64,000 bases of DNA from Shinella pollutisoli (GCF_024609765.1 NZ_JANFDG010000006.1:1-64000); one strand, 5' to 3'; positions 18,881-28,031 are shown, counted from the first letter of the stretch. The notes: a model not told the origin generated them from the sequence alone. Numbers and translations: made by a program.

Positions 18881-19711
18881 CTAGCGCTTCAGGTGGCGGG
18901 TGAGGCGGGCCTCGAGCCAGGCCCAGAGATTGCGCAGCAGCTCGACGATCAGCAGGTAGAGCAGCGCCGCCCAGAGATAGGCCTGGTAGTCGAAGGTGCG
19001 CGAGAAGGCGCGGCGCGTCTCGCCCATCAGGTCGAAGACCGTGACGATGGCGACGATGGCCGAGCCCTTGATCATCAGGATGATCTCGTTGCCGTAGGGC
19101 CTGAGCGCGACGATGAGCGCCTGCGGCAGGATCACCTTGAAGAAGGCGACGCGGGCGGGAAGGCCGAGGGCCGCCGCGCCCTCGTGCTGGCCGCGCGGCA
19201 CGCTCTCGATCGCGCCGCGCAGGATCTCGGCCTGGTAGGCGGCGGTGTTGAGCGTGAAGGTGAGCAGCGCGCAGTTCCAGGCGTCGCGGAAGAACCACCA
19301 GAGCCCGAGCGCCTTCAGCTCGCTGGAGAAGCTGCCGAGCCCGTAATAGACGAGGAAGAGCTGGGTGAGCAGCGGCGTGCCGCGGAAGAAGTAGACATAG
19401 GCGTAGGCGAACCAGGAGAAGACCGGGTTCTTCGACATGCGCGCGAAGGCGAGCGGCAGGGAGAGCACGCCGCCGAGCACGACCGAAAGGCCGACGAGCA
19501 GCAGCGTCACGCCGAGGCCGGAGAGGTAGCTTGGCCCGTAGCGGGAAAATTTCTCCGGGTCCCAGCCGTTGACGACCATCATGAAGATGCCGATCGACAG
19601 CGCCAGCCACACGCCCAGGAAGACGTTGCCGAAGAAGCGGCCGGCGGTGAAGGCGCGGGGCGGGGCGGGCGGCGGCGCCTGCGGTGCGATGAGGGTGGTG
19701 ACGTGGCTCAT
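18881..19711 (-). CDS. Polar amino-acid ABC transporter permease (HisM-like)
   Basis: 276 residues. The HisM/QM-type permease domain has five core helices, with FFRGTPLLTQLFLVYYGLG near the middle and the EAA loop EGAAALGLPARVAFFKVILP (about 178-197) that contacts the ATPase. The N-terminal 30 residues are Pro/Ala rich. It overlaps the HisQ-like gene by 4 nt. Together they form the membrane heterodimer for the binding protein encoded upstream at 21455. Confidence 0.9.
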   Translation of the reverse strand: MSHVTTLIAPQAPPPAPPRAFTAGRFFGNVFLGVWLALSIGIFMMVVNGWDPEKFSRYGPSYLSGLGVTLLLVGLSVVLGGVLSLPLAFARMSKNPVFSWFAYAYVYFFRGTPLLTQLFLVYYGLGSFSSELKALGLWWFFRDAWNCALLTFTLNTAAYQAEILRGAIESVPRGQHEGAAALGLPARVAFFKVILPQALIVALRPYGNEIILMIKGSAIVAIVTVFDLMGETRRAFSRTFDYQAYLWAALLYLLIVELLRNLWAWLEARLTRHLKR

Positions 19712-20511
19712 CGGGCGGCCTCCGAACGCTTCGTCCAGCCCTCGATGCCGGAGAAGACCAGCGAGGAGAGGAAGGCCAGCACGAGGAAGAGCAGGCAGGC
19801 GATGGCGTAGAACTCGAAGGCCTGCTTGGTGACGCGGGCGGCGACGCCCGTCTGGCGCAGGATGTCGGGCAGGCCGATGACGGAGACGAGCGCGGTGTCC
19901 TTGAGCAGGACCATCCAGAGATTGCCGAGGCCGGGAAGGGCGATGCGGATCAGCTGCGGCAGGACGATGAGGCGCATGGTGCGGCCGTGGTGCAGGCCGA
20001 GCGCGTAGCCCGCCTCGTACTGGCCGCGCGGGATCGCCTTGAAGGCCGACAGCAGCACCTCCGAGCAATAGGCGGAGAAGACCACGCCGAGCGCGATCAT
20101 GCCGGCGAAGAAGGCGTTGATCTCGACGGCGCCCGGATAGCCGACGGCGCTCATCAGGTTCTGCACGAGGATCTGCAGGCCGTAATAGATGATGAAGAGG
20201 GTGAGCAGCTCCGGCAGACCGCGGAAGAGCGTGGTGTAGATGTTGGCGGAAAGCCTGAGCGAGCGCTCCTCCGACTGCTTGGCGAGCGCGATGAAGAAGC
20301 CCGCCACCAGGCCGACCGGCAGCGTCGCCAGCGCCAGGCTGGCGGTGACGAGGAAGCCGAGCGCGATCTCGTCGCCCCATCCGGTGTCGCCGCAGGCCAA
20401 CAGCGTATTCTTGGCGAAGAGTGAGAAGATGCCGACCGGCCCGCACAGGGGATCGATGATCCCGAGGAATGCGGATGCCGCCTCGGCGATGGCGGCGAAA
20501 AGTCCGCTCAT
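19708..20511 (-). CDS. Polar amino-acid ABC transporter permease (HisQ-like)
   Basis: 267 residues from the ATG at 20511. It carries the FRGLPELLTLFIIYYGLQI segment and the EAA motif QYEAGYALGLHHGRTMRLIV near residue 165-185. It pairs with the HisM-like protein (4-nt overlap). A terminator-like hairpin upstream at 20594-20623 probably lowers its expression relative to the binding protein. The frame extends upstream to 20595, but the added residues are not family-like and would overlap the hairpin. Confidence 0.9.
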   Translation of the reverse strand: MSGLFAAIAEAASAFLGIIDPLCGPVGIFSLFAKNTLLACGDTGWGDEIALGFLVTASLALATLPVGLVAGFFIALAKQSEERSLRLSANIYTTLFRGLPELLTLFIIYYGLQILVQNLMSAVGYPGAVEINAFFAGMIALGVVFSAYCSEVLLSAFKAIPRGQYEAGYALGLHHGRTMRLIVLPQLIRIALPGLGNLWMVLLKDTALVSVIGLPDILRQTGVAARVTKQAFEFYAIACLLFLVLAFLSSLVFSGIEGWTKRSEAAR

Positions 20512-20593
20512 GCCAGAAGAACCCCCGATGCGCGTTGCGCTTCTTATATGTCCCGGCGCTTGCCGCGCGCGGTTTATCGCGGAGTTTTCGGGC

Positions 20594-20623
20594 AAAAAAG
20601 GCGGGAGGGCAAGCCCTTCCGCC
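20594..20623 (-). terminator. Intrinsic terminator/attenuator between binding-protein and permease genes
   Basis: On the minus strand GGCGGAAGGGC pairs with GCCCTCCCGCC across TT, followed by TTTTTT. It lies 50 nt after the binding-protein stop and 82 nt before the permease start, a common way to make more binding protein than permease. Confidence 0.8.
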
Positions 20624-20672
20624 TTTGCATTCTGCTGATGGGGTCAGAAAAACCCCGCATGAAGCGGGACGA

Positions 20673-21455
20673 TCAGTCGCCGTAGACGTCGAAGTCGAAA
20701 TACTTGGCGTTGATTTCCTGGTACTTGCCGCTGGCGCGGATGGCGGCGATCGCCGCGGTGAACTTGTCGGCGAGCTCCGTCTCGCCCTTGCGCACCGCGA
20801 TCCCCGCGCCCTCGCCGTTGATGACCGGGTCGACCGGCAGCGTGCCGAGCAGCTTGCAGCAGGCGCCGTCGTCGGACTTCAGCCATTCCGACAGCACCAC
20901 CACGTCGTCGATCACGCCGTCGACGCGGCCGTTGGCGACGTCGAGCTTGTATTCGTCGGCGGTCGGGTAGAGCTTGATCTCGGCGCCCTTCAGGTGCGCC
21001 TCGGCATAGTTGGCGTGGGTCGTCGAGCCCTGCGCGCCGAGCGTCTTGCCGTCGAAGGCCTCGTAGGTCGCCTCGGTCAGCTCCGAATCCTTCGGCACGA
21101 CGATCGCCGGCGGGGTGTTGTAGTACTTCTTGGAGAAGTCCACCTGCTGCTTGCGCTCGTCGGTGATCGACATGGAGGCGATGATGGCGTCGAACTTCTT
21201 GGCGATCAGCGCCGGGATGATGCCGTCCCAGTCCTGCGTCACGAAGGTGCACTCGGCCTTCATCTCCTCGCACAGCGCCTTGGCGATGTCGATGTCGAAG
21301 CCGGTCAGCGTGCCGTCGGCCTCCAGGTTGTTGAAGGGCGGGTAGGCGCCTTCGGTGCCGATCACGATCTTCTCGCCCTCGGCCATCGCGGCGGTGGAAA
21401 AGAGCGCGACGACGGCCGCCGAGGCGGCGAGCGTGAGACGTTTGGAAATACGCAT
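20673..21455 (-). CDS. Lysine/arginine/ornithine-type periplasmic binding protein
   Basis: 260 residues with a clear signal peptide (MRISKRLTLAASAAVVALFS, cleavage after AMA near residue 25). The mature SBP_bac_3 domain shows GTEGAYPPFN, LTGFDIDIAKALCEEM, WDGIIPALIAKKFDAIIASM and ITDERKQQVDFSKKYY, matching the ArgT/HisJ group for basic amino acids. The exact ligand is inferred. A GAGAGGA site precedes the ATG. It is the first gene of the importer operon; no ATP-binding subunit gene is found in the window next to it. Confidence 0.92.
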   Translation of the reverse strand: MRISKRLTLAASAAVVALFSTAAMAEGEKIVIGTEGAYPPFNNLEADGTLTGFDIDIAKALCEEMKAECTFVTQDWDGIIPALIAKKFDAIIASMSITDERKQQVDFSKKYYNTPPAIVVPKDSELTEATYEAFDGKTLGAQGSTTHANYAEAHLKGAEIKLYPTADEYKLDVANGRVDGVIDDVVVLSEWLKSDDGACCKLLGTLPVDPVINGEGAGIAVRKGETELADKFTAAIAAIRASGKYQEINAKYFDFDVYGD

Positions 21456-21737
21456 TTCGGTCCTCTCTGTTGCAGGCTCTCCGGTCTTTTGTTGTTTTCC
21501 GGGCCTTGGTTCCAAGCGGGCAGGGCTGCCCGCCTGACGGCGATAATCGTCCGTTTTTCTCCGGAAAATCAACCGTGTTGCGCCGTTTCGTCCGGAACTT
21601 TCGCATTCATCGTGAATTCATATGCGGATTGCTAGTTTGGCGGCACGATGAACGGGCCCGACGGCGGAATCACAAAACCGCCCCGAAGACCTGATCGAAC
21701 TGCGGACATCTCTTTTCGAGCAAACGAGGAAAGCTCC

Positions 21738-23720
21738 ATGGGTAAACGAACGAGACTTCTGGCCACGGTGGCGCTGCCGATCGCGTCCCTCGTCTGGCAG
21801 CCGGTGCAGGCGGCGCCGGTCCGCCCGGTCGTGGCGATCGACCATGCGTCCGCTGTCGTCACGGTGCAGGCGGAAGGCGGGGCCAGCGAGGAGGAGCTCC
21901 TGCGCAAGCGCAAGAAGCAGCGCGAGGAGCGGCAGGACGATCGCCAGAAGACGCGCGAGGAGCGCCGCCAGAAGCAGCGTGATTCCGCCGAGGGCGAGCA
22001 GCGCCAGCAGGATCGCCAGAAGGCGCGCGAGGAACGGCGCGAGAGGCAGCGCGACGCCGCCGAGGGCGAGCAGCGCCAGAAGACGCGCGAGGAGCGGCGC
22101 GAGAAACAGCGCGACGCCGCCGAGCAGGAGCAGCGCCAGCAGGATCGCCAGAAGGCGCGCGAGGAACGGCGCGAGAAGCAGCGCGGTGCCGCCGAGAAGG
22201 AGCAGCGGCAGGACGATCGCCAGAAGGCGCGCCAGGAACGGCGCGAGAAGCAGCGCGACGCCGCCGAGAAGGAGCAGCGCCAGGAAGAGCAGCGCCAGAA
22301 GGCCCGCGACGAAAAGCGCCAGAAGGAGCGCGACGCGGCCGAGAAGGCGAAGGAACGCGACGCCAAGCGCGACGCCGCCGAGAAGCGGGAGCGGCAGGAG
22401 GACCGGAAGGCCCAGGACGCCAAGAGCAAGCGCGACCGCACGACGGCCATCAAGGAAGAGGAACAGCGCAAGGCCGAGGAGGCCAAGCGCAAGAAGGAGC
22501 GCGAGGCCGCCGAGGCGGACAGGAAGCGTGGCGAGGAGGACGCCGGCAACCGGCCGCGCCGCAAGCGCGACGTCGAGCGCGAGCGCATCGCCCGCGACCC
22601 GAGCAAGACGTCCGACACGATCGAGCTGCCCTACGAGCGCGGGACCGCCGTGCTCGACAGCGACAAGGACGCCGACAACCGCCGCGACAGGTCGCGCGAC
22701 GAGACGCGCCGCAAGCGCGCCGAGGAGCGCGCCAAGGTGCGGGTGCGCGTGCCGCGCTCCGACGCCGACGCGCAGATCGGCCGCAGGGCCGAGCGCTACG
22801 AATCGGTCGAGCGCGAGCGCGGCGAACGCCGGGACCGCCGTCCGGAATTCGAGAACCGCGGCGGCTGGCGCGTCGAGCGCCGCGTGGACGACCGCCAAGT
22901 GATCAACTTCAACGACCGCATCATCGTGCGGTCCGACGACAGCCGGCGGCTGTCGCGCCAGGCGCGCGAGACCTATTACGAGGAGCTGCCGCGCGGCCGC
23001 GTCCGCGAGGTGATCGTGCGGCCGAACGGCGACCGCGTCGTGACGATCCGCGACCGCTACGGCGAGATCATCCAGCGTTCGCGCATCGATCGCTCGGGCC
23101 GTGAATACGTGATGTTCTACGCCCCGGAGATCGACCGCGAGAGCCGGCCGACCTTCGTCGATCCGGGCCTGCGCCTGCCGCCGATGCGGCTCGCCGTTCC
23201 GCTCGACGACTACATCGCCGACACGTCCTCCGAGGCGCCGCGCGACTATCGCGAGTTTCTCGAGCGGCCGCCGGTGGAGGAGGTGGAGCGCGTCTACACG
23301 CTGGACGAGGTCAAGTATTCGGCCCGCATCCGCGACAAGGTGCGGCGCATCGACCTCGACACCATCACCTTTGCGACCGGCAGCGCGGACGTTTCGATGA
23401 ACCAGGCGGCGACGCTGCGCAAGGTGGCCGACGCGATCAACCAGATCCTCGACGAGGATCCGGGCGAGACCTTCCTAATCGAGGGGCATACCGATGCCGT
23501 CGGCTCGGAGGAATCGAACCTGGTGCTCTCCGATGAGCGGGCGGAATCGGTCGCCGACATCCTGACCGACGCCTACGGCATCCCGCCGGAGAACCTCGCC
23601 ACGCAGGGCTACGGCGAGCGCTTCCTGAAGATCGCGACGGACGGGCCGGAACAGCTCAACCGCCGCGTGACGATCCGCCGCGTGACGCCGCTGGTCAAGC
23701 CGGTCGCGATGGCGCAGTAG
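21738..23720 (+). CDS. OmpA-family protein with long repetitive charged coiled coil
   Basis: 660 residues. Signal-like N-terminus (about 1-28), then a highly charged, repetitive region (about 55-250) built on RQKAREERREKQRDAAE-type units, predicted helical. A middle basic segment (about 290-440) includes repeated YGEIIQRSRIDR-like strands. The C-terminal OmpA domain (about 545-655) has FATGSADVSMNQAATL, IEGHTDAVGSEESNLVLSDE and NLATQGYGERF, the peptidoglycan-binding pattern. It probably tethers the envelope to peptidoglycan. The ATG at 21738 follows GAGGAAAG. DNA of the repeats makes long open frames on the other strands, which are artefacts. Confidence 0.85.
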   Translation: MGKRTRLLATVALPIASLVWQPVQAAPVRPVVAIDHASAVVTVQAEGGASEEELLRKRKKQREERQDDRQKTREERRQKQRDSAEGEQRQQDRQKAREERRERQRDAAEGEQRQKTREERREKQRDAAEQEQRQQDRQKAREERREKQRGAAEKEQRQDDRQKARQERREKQRDAAEKEQRQEEQRQKARDEKRQKERDAAEKAKERDAKRDAAEKRERQEDRKAQDAKSKRDRTTAIKEEEQRKAEEAKRKKEREAAEADRKRGEEDAGNRPRRKRDVERERIARDPSKTSDTIELPYERGTAVLDSDKDADNRRDRSRDETRRKRAEERAKVRVRVPRSDADAQIGRRAERYESVERERGERRDRRPEFENRGGWRVERRVDDRQVINFNDRIIVRSDDSRRLSRQARETYYEELPRGRVREVIVRPNGDRVVTIRDRYGEIIQRSRIDRSGREYVMFYAPEIDRESRPTFVDPGLRLPPMRLAVPLDDYIADTSSEAPRDYREFLERPPVEEVERVYTLDEVKYSARIRDKVRRIDLDTITFATGSADVSMNQAATLRKVADAINQILDEDPGETFLIEGHTDAVGSEESNLVLSDERAESVADILTDAYGIPPENLATQGYGERFLKIATDGPEQLNRRVTIRRVTPLVKPVAMAQ

Positions 23721-23746
23721 GAAGGGGCGTCGCCCCGGGACACGAA

Positions 23747-23775
23747 GGCCGCCGGAGCGATCCGGCGGCCTTTTT
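23747..23775 (+). terminator. Intrinsic terminator of the OmpA-family gene
   Basis: GGCCGCCGGA pairs with TCCGGCGGCC around GCGA, followed directly by TTTTT on the plus strand, 26 nt after the stop. It sits between convergent genes. Confidence 0.9.
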
Positions 23776-23779
23776 CGCG

Positions 23780-24421
23780 TCACTCCGCGGCGTCGTAGAC
23801 CACGTGGCCCCTGGCGCCGTCCGCCGGCGATCCGTCATAGGTCGGGTCGACCTCGAAGCGGGTCAGCACGAAGCCGCCGTCGCGGAAGGTCCAGGTGCCG
23901 CTGTCCCAGGCGTCGCCGAGGCCCCGCCAGGCGCCGACGCTCGTGACCGTCAGGGTCCTCTCGTCGAAGCGGGAGTTCACGAGCTGCAGCGCCGCGCCGA
24001 ATCCCTTCACGCCGGGCGGTGCCTTCAGCGTCGTCATCTCTTCGTCGGCATAAGCGTAGTCGAGCTCCGGCCGGGCGAAGGCGAGGAGCCTCAGGCCCTC
24101 CTCGTCGCTCGTCTTCAGCACGAAGGCGTGGCGGACGTTGTAGGCGCCGGCGACGCAGAAGAGCTGGTAGAGCTCCGCCTCGATCTCCGGCTCGTCGGCG
24201 GACTGACGGGCCGCGCGGTAGGTGAAGCGGTGGAAGAAATGGCCGAAGCCGTCGTCGTCGGGGCCGGCCATCGGCACCTCGGCCATGTCGTTCATCGTGC
24301 ATTCCGGGCCGAGCGCGGCCCTGGCGAGCGCTTCGGCCGCGGCAAGGCCCGCCGGCCGTTCCGCGGCGGCGGCAAGCGCGGGGAGGGTCGAGACGAGGGC
24401 GGCAAGCAGGATGGTCTTCAT
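23780..24421 (-). CDS. Secreted protein of unknown function
   Basis: 213 residues with a signal peptide (MKTILLAALVSTLPALAAAA). Mature features are one Cys in GPECTMNDM, a second in LFCVAGAYN (possible disulfide), and a beta-rich C-terminal half with TWTFRDGGFVLTRFEVDPTY. The latter resembles the final repeat of DUF1176-type secreted proteins, but I am not sure of family membership. It begins 22 nt after moaA on the same strand and may be cotranscribed with it. Confidence 0.7.
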   Translation of the reverse strand: MKTILLAALVSTLPALAAAAERPAGLAAAEALARAALGPECTMNDMAEVPMAGPDDDGFGHFFHRFTYRAARQSADEPEIEAELYQLFCVAGAYNVRHAFVLKTSDEEGLRLLAFARPELDYAYADEEMTTLKAPPGVKGFGAALQLVNSRFDERTLTVTSVGAWRGLGDAWDSGTWTFRDGGFVLTRFEVDPTYDGSPADGARGHVVYDAAE

Positions 24422-24443
24422 GGCGGTCCCCGCGTCCGGAAGG

Positions 24444-25490
24444 TCAGCCGCCGGTGACGCTCATGTGGCGGGCGACGGCCGGGCGGTTCTGCCGGCCGAT
24501 GACGAAGTCGTGGCCCTTCGGCTTGCGGCCGATCGCCTCGTCGATCGCCCGGTGCAGCAGCGCGTCGTCGTCCGAGGCGCGCAGCGGCAGGCGCAGGTCG
24601 GCCGCGTCCTCCTGGCCGAGGCACATGTAGAGCGTTCCCGTGCAGGTGAGGCGGACGCGGTTGCAGCTTTCGCAGAAATTGTGCGTCATCGGCGTGATGA
24701 AGCCGAGCCGCCCGCCGGTCTCGGCGACGTGGACGTAGCGGGCGGGGCCGCCGGTGCGCCAGGCGTCGTCCGTCAGCGTGAAGTCCTCGGCGAGGCGCGC
24801 GCGCATTTCGGAGAGCGGCAGGTAGCGGTCGGTGCGGTCCTCCTCGATCTCGCCCATCGGCATGGTCTCGATCAGCGTCAGGTCCATGCCGCGCCCGTGC
24901 GCCCAGCGCATCAGGTCGGGGATCTCGCGGTCGTTGAAGTCCTTGAGGGCGACGGCGTTGATCTTGACGCTGAGGCCCGCGGCCTGCGCCGCGTCGAGGC
25001 CCTCCATGACCTTCGAGAGGTCGCCCCAGCGGGTGACCGTCCGGAATTTCTCGGGATCGAGCGTGTCGAGCGAGACGTTGATGCGGCGCACGCCGCAATC
25101 GGCGAGCTCGGCGGCGTACCGCGAGAGCTGCGAGCCGTTGGTCGTCAGCGTCAGCTCGTCGAGGCGGCCCTCTTCGACATGGCGACCGAGCTCGCGCACG
25201 AGGTAGAGGATGTTCTTGCGCACCAGCGGCTCGCCGCCGGTCAGCCGCAGCTTGCGCACGCCGCGGGCGATGAAGGCGGAACAGAGCCGGTTCAGTTCCT
25301 CCAGCGTCAGCAGGTCCTTCTTCGGCAGGAAGGTCATGTTCTCCGCCATGCAATAGGTGCAGCGGAAGTCGCAGCGGTCCGTCACGGAGACGCGCAGATA
25401 GGTGATCGCCCGGCCGAAGGGGTCGATCATCGGGCCGGCGGAGGGCGTCAGGGCGCCGGCCTGGCGAAATTGTCCCGCATGGGTGTTCAC
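24444..25490 (-). CDS. moaA: GTP 3',8-cyclase (molybdenum cofactor biosynthesis protein A)
   Basis: 348 residues. Radical-SAM enzyme that starts molybdopterin synthesis by cyclising GTP. The N-terminal cluster motif is CDFRCTYC (about 40-47). SAM-binding LRLTGGEP is at about 80, and the C-terminal second cluster is [16 protein letters not shown] (about 270-285). The protein ends in Gly-Gly, as needed in MoaA for activity. It starts at GTG (25490) behind GGAGGATG. Other moa genes are not in the window. Confidence 0.95.
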   Translation of the reverse strand: MNTHAGQFRQAGALTPSAGPMIDPFGRAITYLRVSVTDRCDFRCTYCMAENMTFLPKKDLLTLEELNRLCSAFIARGVRKLRLTGGEPLVRKNILYLVRELGRHVEEGRLDELTLTTNGSQLSRYAAELADCGVRRINVSLDTLDPEKFRTVTRWGDLSKVMEGLDAAQAAGLSVKINAVALKDFNDREIPDLMRWAHGRGMDLTLIETMPMGEIEEDRTDRYLPLSEMRARLAEDFTLTDDAWRTGGPARYVHVAETGGRLGFITPMTHNFCESCNRVRLTCTGTLYMCLGQEDAADLRLPLRASDDDALLHRAIDEAIGRKPKGHDFVIGRQNRPAVARHMSVTGG

Positions 25491-25612
25491 GCTTCATCCT
25501 CCGTTCCGGCCGCGTCGGACAGCCTCGCAGCCGATTATGGCATCAATTTCACGCTTGCACATCCCCGGCCTGCGGCATAGTCCTTCGCTGGGAAGCAAGG
25601 GAATGCGGGACG

Positions 25613-25987
25613 ATGAGCGATCTGTGGCCGACGGAACTCAGGGTGTCGAAGGACCGCCAGCGCCTCGTCGTCACCTTCAACGACGGCGCGAGCTTCGATC
25701 TCTCCGCCGAGCTCCTGCGCGTGCTGTCGCCCTCGGCCGAGGTGCAGGGCCACGGGCCGGGCCAGAAGGTGACGGTGCCGGGCAAGCGCAACGTCGCGAT
25801 CATCTCGATGACGCCGACCGGCAATTATGCGGTGCGCATCGGCTTCGACGACATGCACGACACCGGCATCTACACCTGGGCCTACCTGCGCGAGCTCGGC
25901 GAGAAGGGCGCGGAACTCTTCGCCGCCTACGAGCGCGAGCTTGCCGAGAAGGGCATGAGCCGCGACCGCTCGGAAAGGCCGCGCTAG
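25613..25987 (+). CDS. DUF971 domain protein
   Basis: 124 residues of the DUF971 (GBBH-like N-terminal) family: WPTELRVSKDRQRLVVTFND, FDLSAELLRVLSPSAEVQGH and GNYAVRIGFDDMHDTGIYTW. Such small proteins are linked in other bacteria to Fe-S assembly or carrier metabolism, but the role here is unproven. It is divergent from moaA, with 122 nt between starts, so shared control is possible. Confidence 0.88.
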   Translation: MSDLWPTELRVSKDRQRLVVTFNDGASFDLSAELLRVLSPSAEVQGHGPGQKVTVPGKRNVAIISMTPTGNYAVRIGFDDMHDTGIYTWAYLRELGEKGAELFAAYERELAEKGMSRDRSERPR

Positions 25988-26051
25988 GATGGTGCGAATA
26001 GGCGGCGGCCGCCGGCCGTCTTCCGTTGGGACGCATTGCAAGGAGCATGTC

Positions 26052-26438
26052 ATGCGGAGAGGGATTTTGGCGGCGGCGCTCGCCGCCGGGCTCGGGCTTG
26101 CCGGGGGCGCGGCGCGGGCCGACGATCTGATCGAGACCTACAATGCCTATATCGGCCAGGACGATCTCTACAATTCCGGCAACCAGCGCCTGAGGGAGCC
26201 CTGGCAGGTCATCCGCCAGGACCGCGCCAACGTGCACCGGTTCGGCATCCGCCAGCCCGGCGACGACGTCGACGGCTTCTTCGGCTCGGCCCGCAACCGC
26301 GAACTCGCCGAGCGGATGATCCGCCGCGGCCGGATCGAGCGGTCCGCGGCGCGCCGCCTGCTCCAGGGCGACGTGCGGGTCTACGTGGAAATCTGGCGCG
26401 GGCCGGGAGGCGACTATCTCAACATCACGGTGGATTGA
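26052..26438 (+). CDS. Small secreted protein, unknown
   Basis: 128 residues with a signal peptide (MRRGILAAALAAGLGLAGGA, cut after ARA). The mature part is hydrophilic, with VHRFGIRQPGDDVDGFFGSA and a C-terminal strand VRVYVEIWRGPGGDYLNITV. I do not recognise a family. The ATG at 26052 is preceded by AAGGAGCATGTC. Its stop overlaps the proposed ATT start of the M15 peptidase gene (ATTGA), so the two may form a translationally coupled secreted pair. Confidence 0.72.
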   Translation: MRRGILAAALAAGLGLAGGAARADDLIETYNAYIGQDDLYNSGNQRLREPWQVIRQDRANVHRFGIRQPGDDVDGFFGSARNRELAERMIRRGRIERSAARRLLQGDVRVYVEIWRGPGGDYLNITVD

Positions 26439-27219
26439 GCGGGCCGGCCTGCTCGGGCTTCTTCTGCTCGCCGCTCTGCCGCTGCGCGCGGCGGAGCCGG
26501 ACCTCGCGGCGCGCCTGCGGCTGCTGGCCGACGCCTATCCGGAGACGATCGCCGGCGTGGAGGGCGGGAGCCTCGTCTTCCGCGACGGCGGGCCGGCGAT
26601 GGCGATAGACGACGGCAGGGCGAAGAGCCACCAGGAGGCGCTCGCCGCCGGCGATATCGAGGACAGCCTTTCCCAGCTCTACCCGCTCGGCGCCTGCGAG
26701 CGGGCGCCGGAGGTCGATTTCGACCCGGGCCGCATCCGCAGCGACGCGCTGATGATGCGGCTCTACGGCCGCTCGGCGCGCGCCGTCGAGGCGGACCTCG
26801 TGCCGGTGACGTGGTTCGGCGGCACCGTGCGCGTCACCAGGCGGCAGGGTGCGGCGGCGGCGCTGGAGCGGGTGCGCGACGCGCTCGCGGGGCGGCCGGC
26901 GCTGGCGCGCTATCTCGCGCCGTCGGCCGGCACCTTCAACTGGCGCAAGGTGGCGGGGGCGGCCAACATGTCGGTGCACAGCTTCGGCGCGGCGATCGAC
27001 CTCAACACGAAATTCGCCGACTACTGGGTCTGGGCCGGCGGCAAGCCCGGCAACGTGCCGTCCCACCGCAACAGGTATCCGCTCGAGATCGTCGCGGCCT
27101 TCGAGGCGGAGGGCTTCATCTGGGGCGGGCGCTGGTACCACTACGACACCATGCATTTCGAATACCGCCCCGAGCTGATCGCGATCGCCAGGGCGGCGGG
27201 CGCTTCCGCCTGCCGCTGA
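26434..27219 (+). CDS. Secreted M15-family peptidase (D-Ala-D-Ala carboxypeptidase/endopeptidase-like)
   Basis: About 261 residues if read from ATT at 26434. The domain has the M15 zinc motif SVHSFGAAIDLN (His and Asp ligands) and YDTMHFEYRPE (third His), plus FNWRKVAGAANMS before it, as in M15C peptidases cutting peptidoglycan peptides. The first ATG/GTG/TTG in frame is the GTG at 26557, inside the mature region. Upstream, the same frame encodes an excellent signal peptide (ERAGLLGLLLLAALPLRAAEP), so translation must begin earlier, probably at ATT in ATTGA overlapping the previous stop. Confidence 0.8.
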   Translation: MERAGLLGLLLLAALPLRAAEPDLAARLRLLADAYPETIAGVEGGSLVFRDGGPAMAIDDGRAKSHQEALAAGDIEDSLSQLYPLGACERAPEVDFDPGRIRSDALMMRLYGRSARAVEADLVPVTWFGGTVRVTRRQGAAAALERVRDALAGRPALARYLAPSAGTFNWRKVAGAANMSVHSFGAAIDLNTKFADYWVWAGGKPGNVPSHRNRYPLEIVAAFEAEGFIWGGRWYHYDTMHFEYRPELIAIARAAGASACR

Positions 27220-27227
27220 TCCCGCCG

Positions 27228-27863
27228 TCAGTCGCGGACGATCACCGTCGCGCCGATCCGGACCTGGGCGTAGAGGTGCTCGACGTCCTCGTTGGCCATG
27301 CGGATGCAGCCGGAGGACTGCGCCTTGCCGAGCGAGGAGGGCTGGTTGGTGCCGTGGATGCGGTAGATGGTCGAGCCGAGGTAGAGGGCGCGCGCGCCGA
27401 GCGGGTTGTCGAGGCCGCCGTCCATCGACACCGGCAGGATCTTGCCCTTCCTCGCCTCGCGGGCGCGCATGTCCTCCGGCGGCGTCCAGGTCGGCCATTC
27501 GACCTTGCGCGTGACCTTCTGCGAGCCGGTCCAGACGAAGCCCTCGCGGCCGATGCTGACGGCGTACTTCATCGCGATGCCGTGGCCGAGCACGTGGTAG
27601 AGGCGGCGCTCGGAATTGTCGACGACGATCGTGCCGGGCGCGAGCGTCTCCGGGAAGGCGACGAGCTCGCGGGCGATCGGCGCGCGGCTGACGGCGGCGA
27701 GTTTTCTCGCGGAGGCGACCGGCTTCCCGCCGGACAGCACCTGCAGCCATCCGGTCTTCTGCGCGGTCGCGGCGAGTGCGGCGACTTCGATCGGCCGGTC
27801 GGCCGATGCCGCCGCGGTGGCGGACAGGAGGCCGGCGAGGAGGGCGAGGGCGATGGTCTTCAT
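27228..27863 (-). CDS. L,D-transpeptidase (YkuD domain), secreted
   Basis: 211 residues. Signal peptide MKTIALALLAGLLSATAAAS. The YkuD domain (about 90-210) has IVVDNSERRLYHV and the catalytic motif IHGTNQPSSLGKAQSSGCIRM, with the nucleophilic Cys and conserved His. It makes 3-3 peptidoglycan crosslinks or anchors proteins to peptidoglycan in the periplasm. It converges on the M15 peptidase gene with 8 nt between stops, so two peptidoglycan enzymes lie end to end. The ATG at 27863 is chosen over upstream in-frame starts because the signal peptide begins there. Confidence 0.92.
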   Translation of the reverse strand: MKTIALALLAGLLSATAAASADRPIEVAALAATAQKTGWLQVLSGGKPVASARKLAAVSRAPIARELVAFPETLAPGTIVVDNSERRLYHVLGHGIAMKYAVSIGREGFVWTGSQKVTRKVEWPTWTPPEDMRAREARKGKILPVSMDGGLDNPLGARALYLGSTIYRIHGTNQPSSLGKAQSSGCIRMANEDVEHLYAQVRIGATVIVRD

Positions 27864-27981
27864 GGCGTTGATCCCCGTTTCTTGCGCCGGCGCGGTCATG
27901 CCCGGCTTTCGTCTTCCGATGGGGATCTTGTAGGAGACGCCGCCCGGCGGCGGTGTTCCGGCGGGAACAGGCACCGGAAAG

Positions 27982-28010
27982 CGGAACGGCGCCCCGCGGG
28001 CGCCGTTCCG
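27982..28010 (-). terminator. Hairpin after the diguanylate cyclase gene
   Basis: CGGAACGGCGCCC pairs perfectly with GGGCGCCGTTCCG around three bases, followed on the minus strand by CTTTCC, 21 nt after the cyclase stop codon. It is a strong stem with a weak T-tail. Confidence 0.6.
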
Positions 28011-28031
28011 GAAAAGGGGGAAGAGGGGTGT

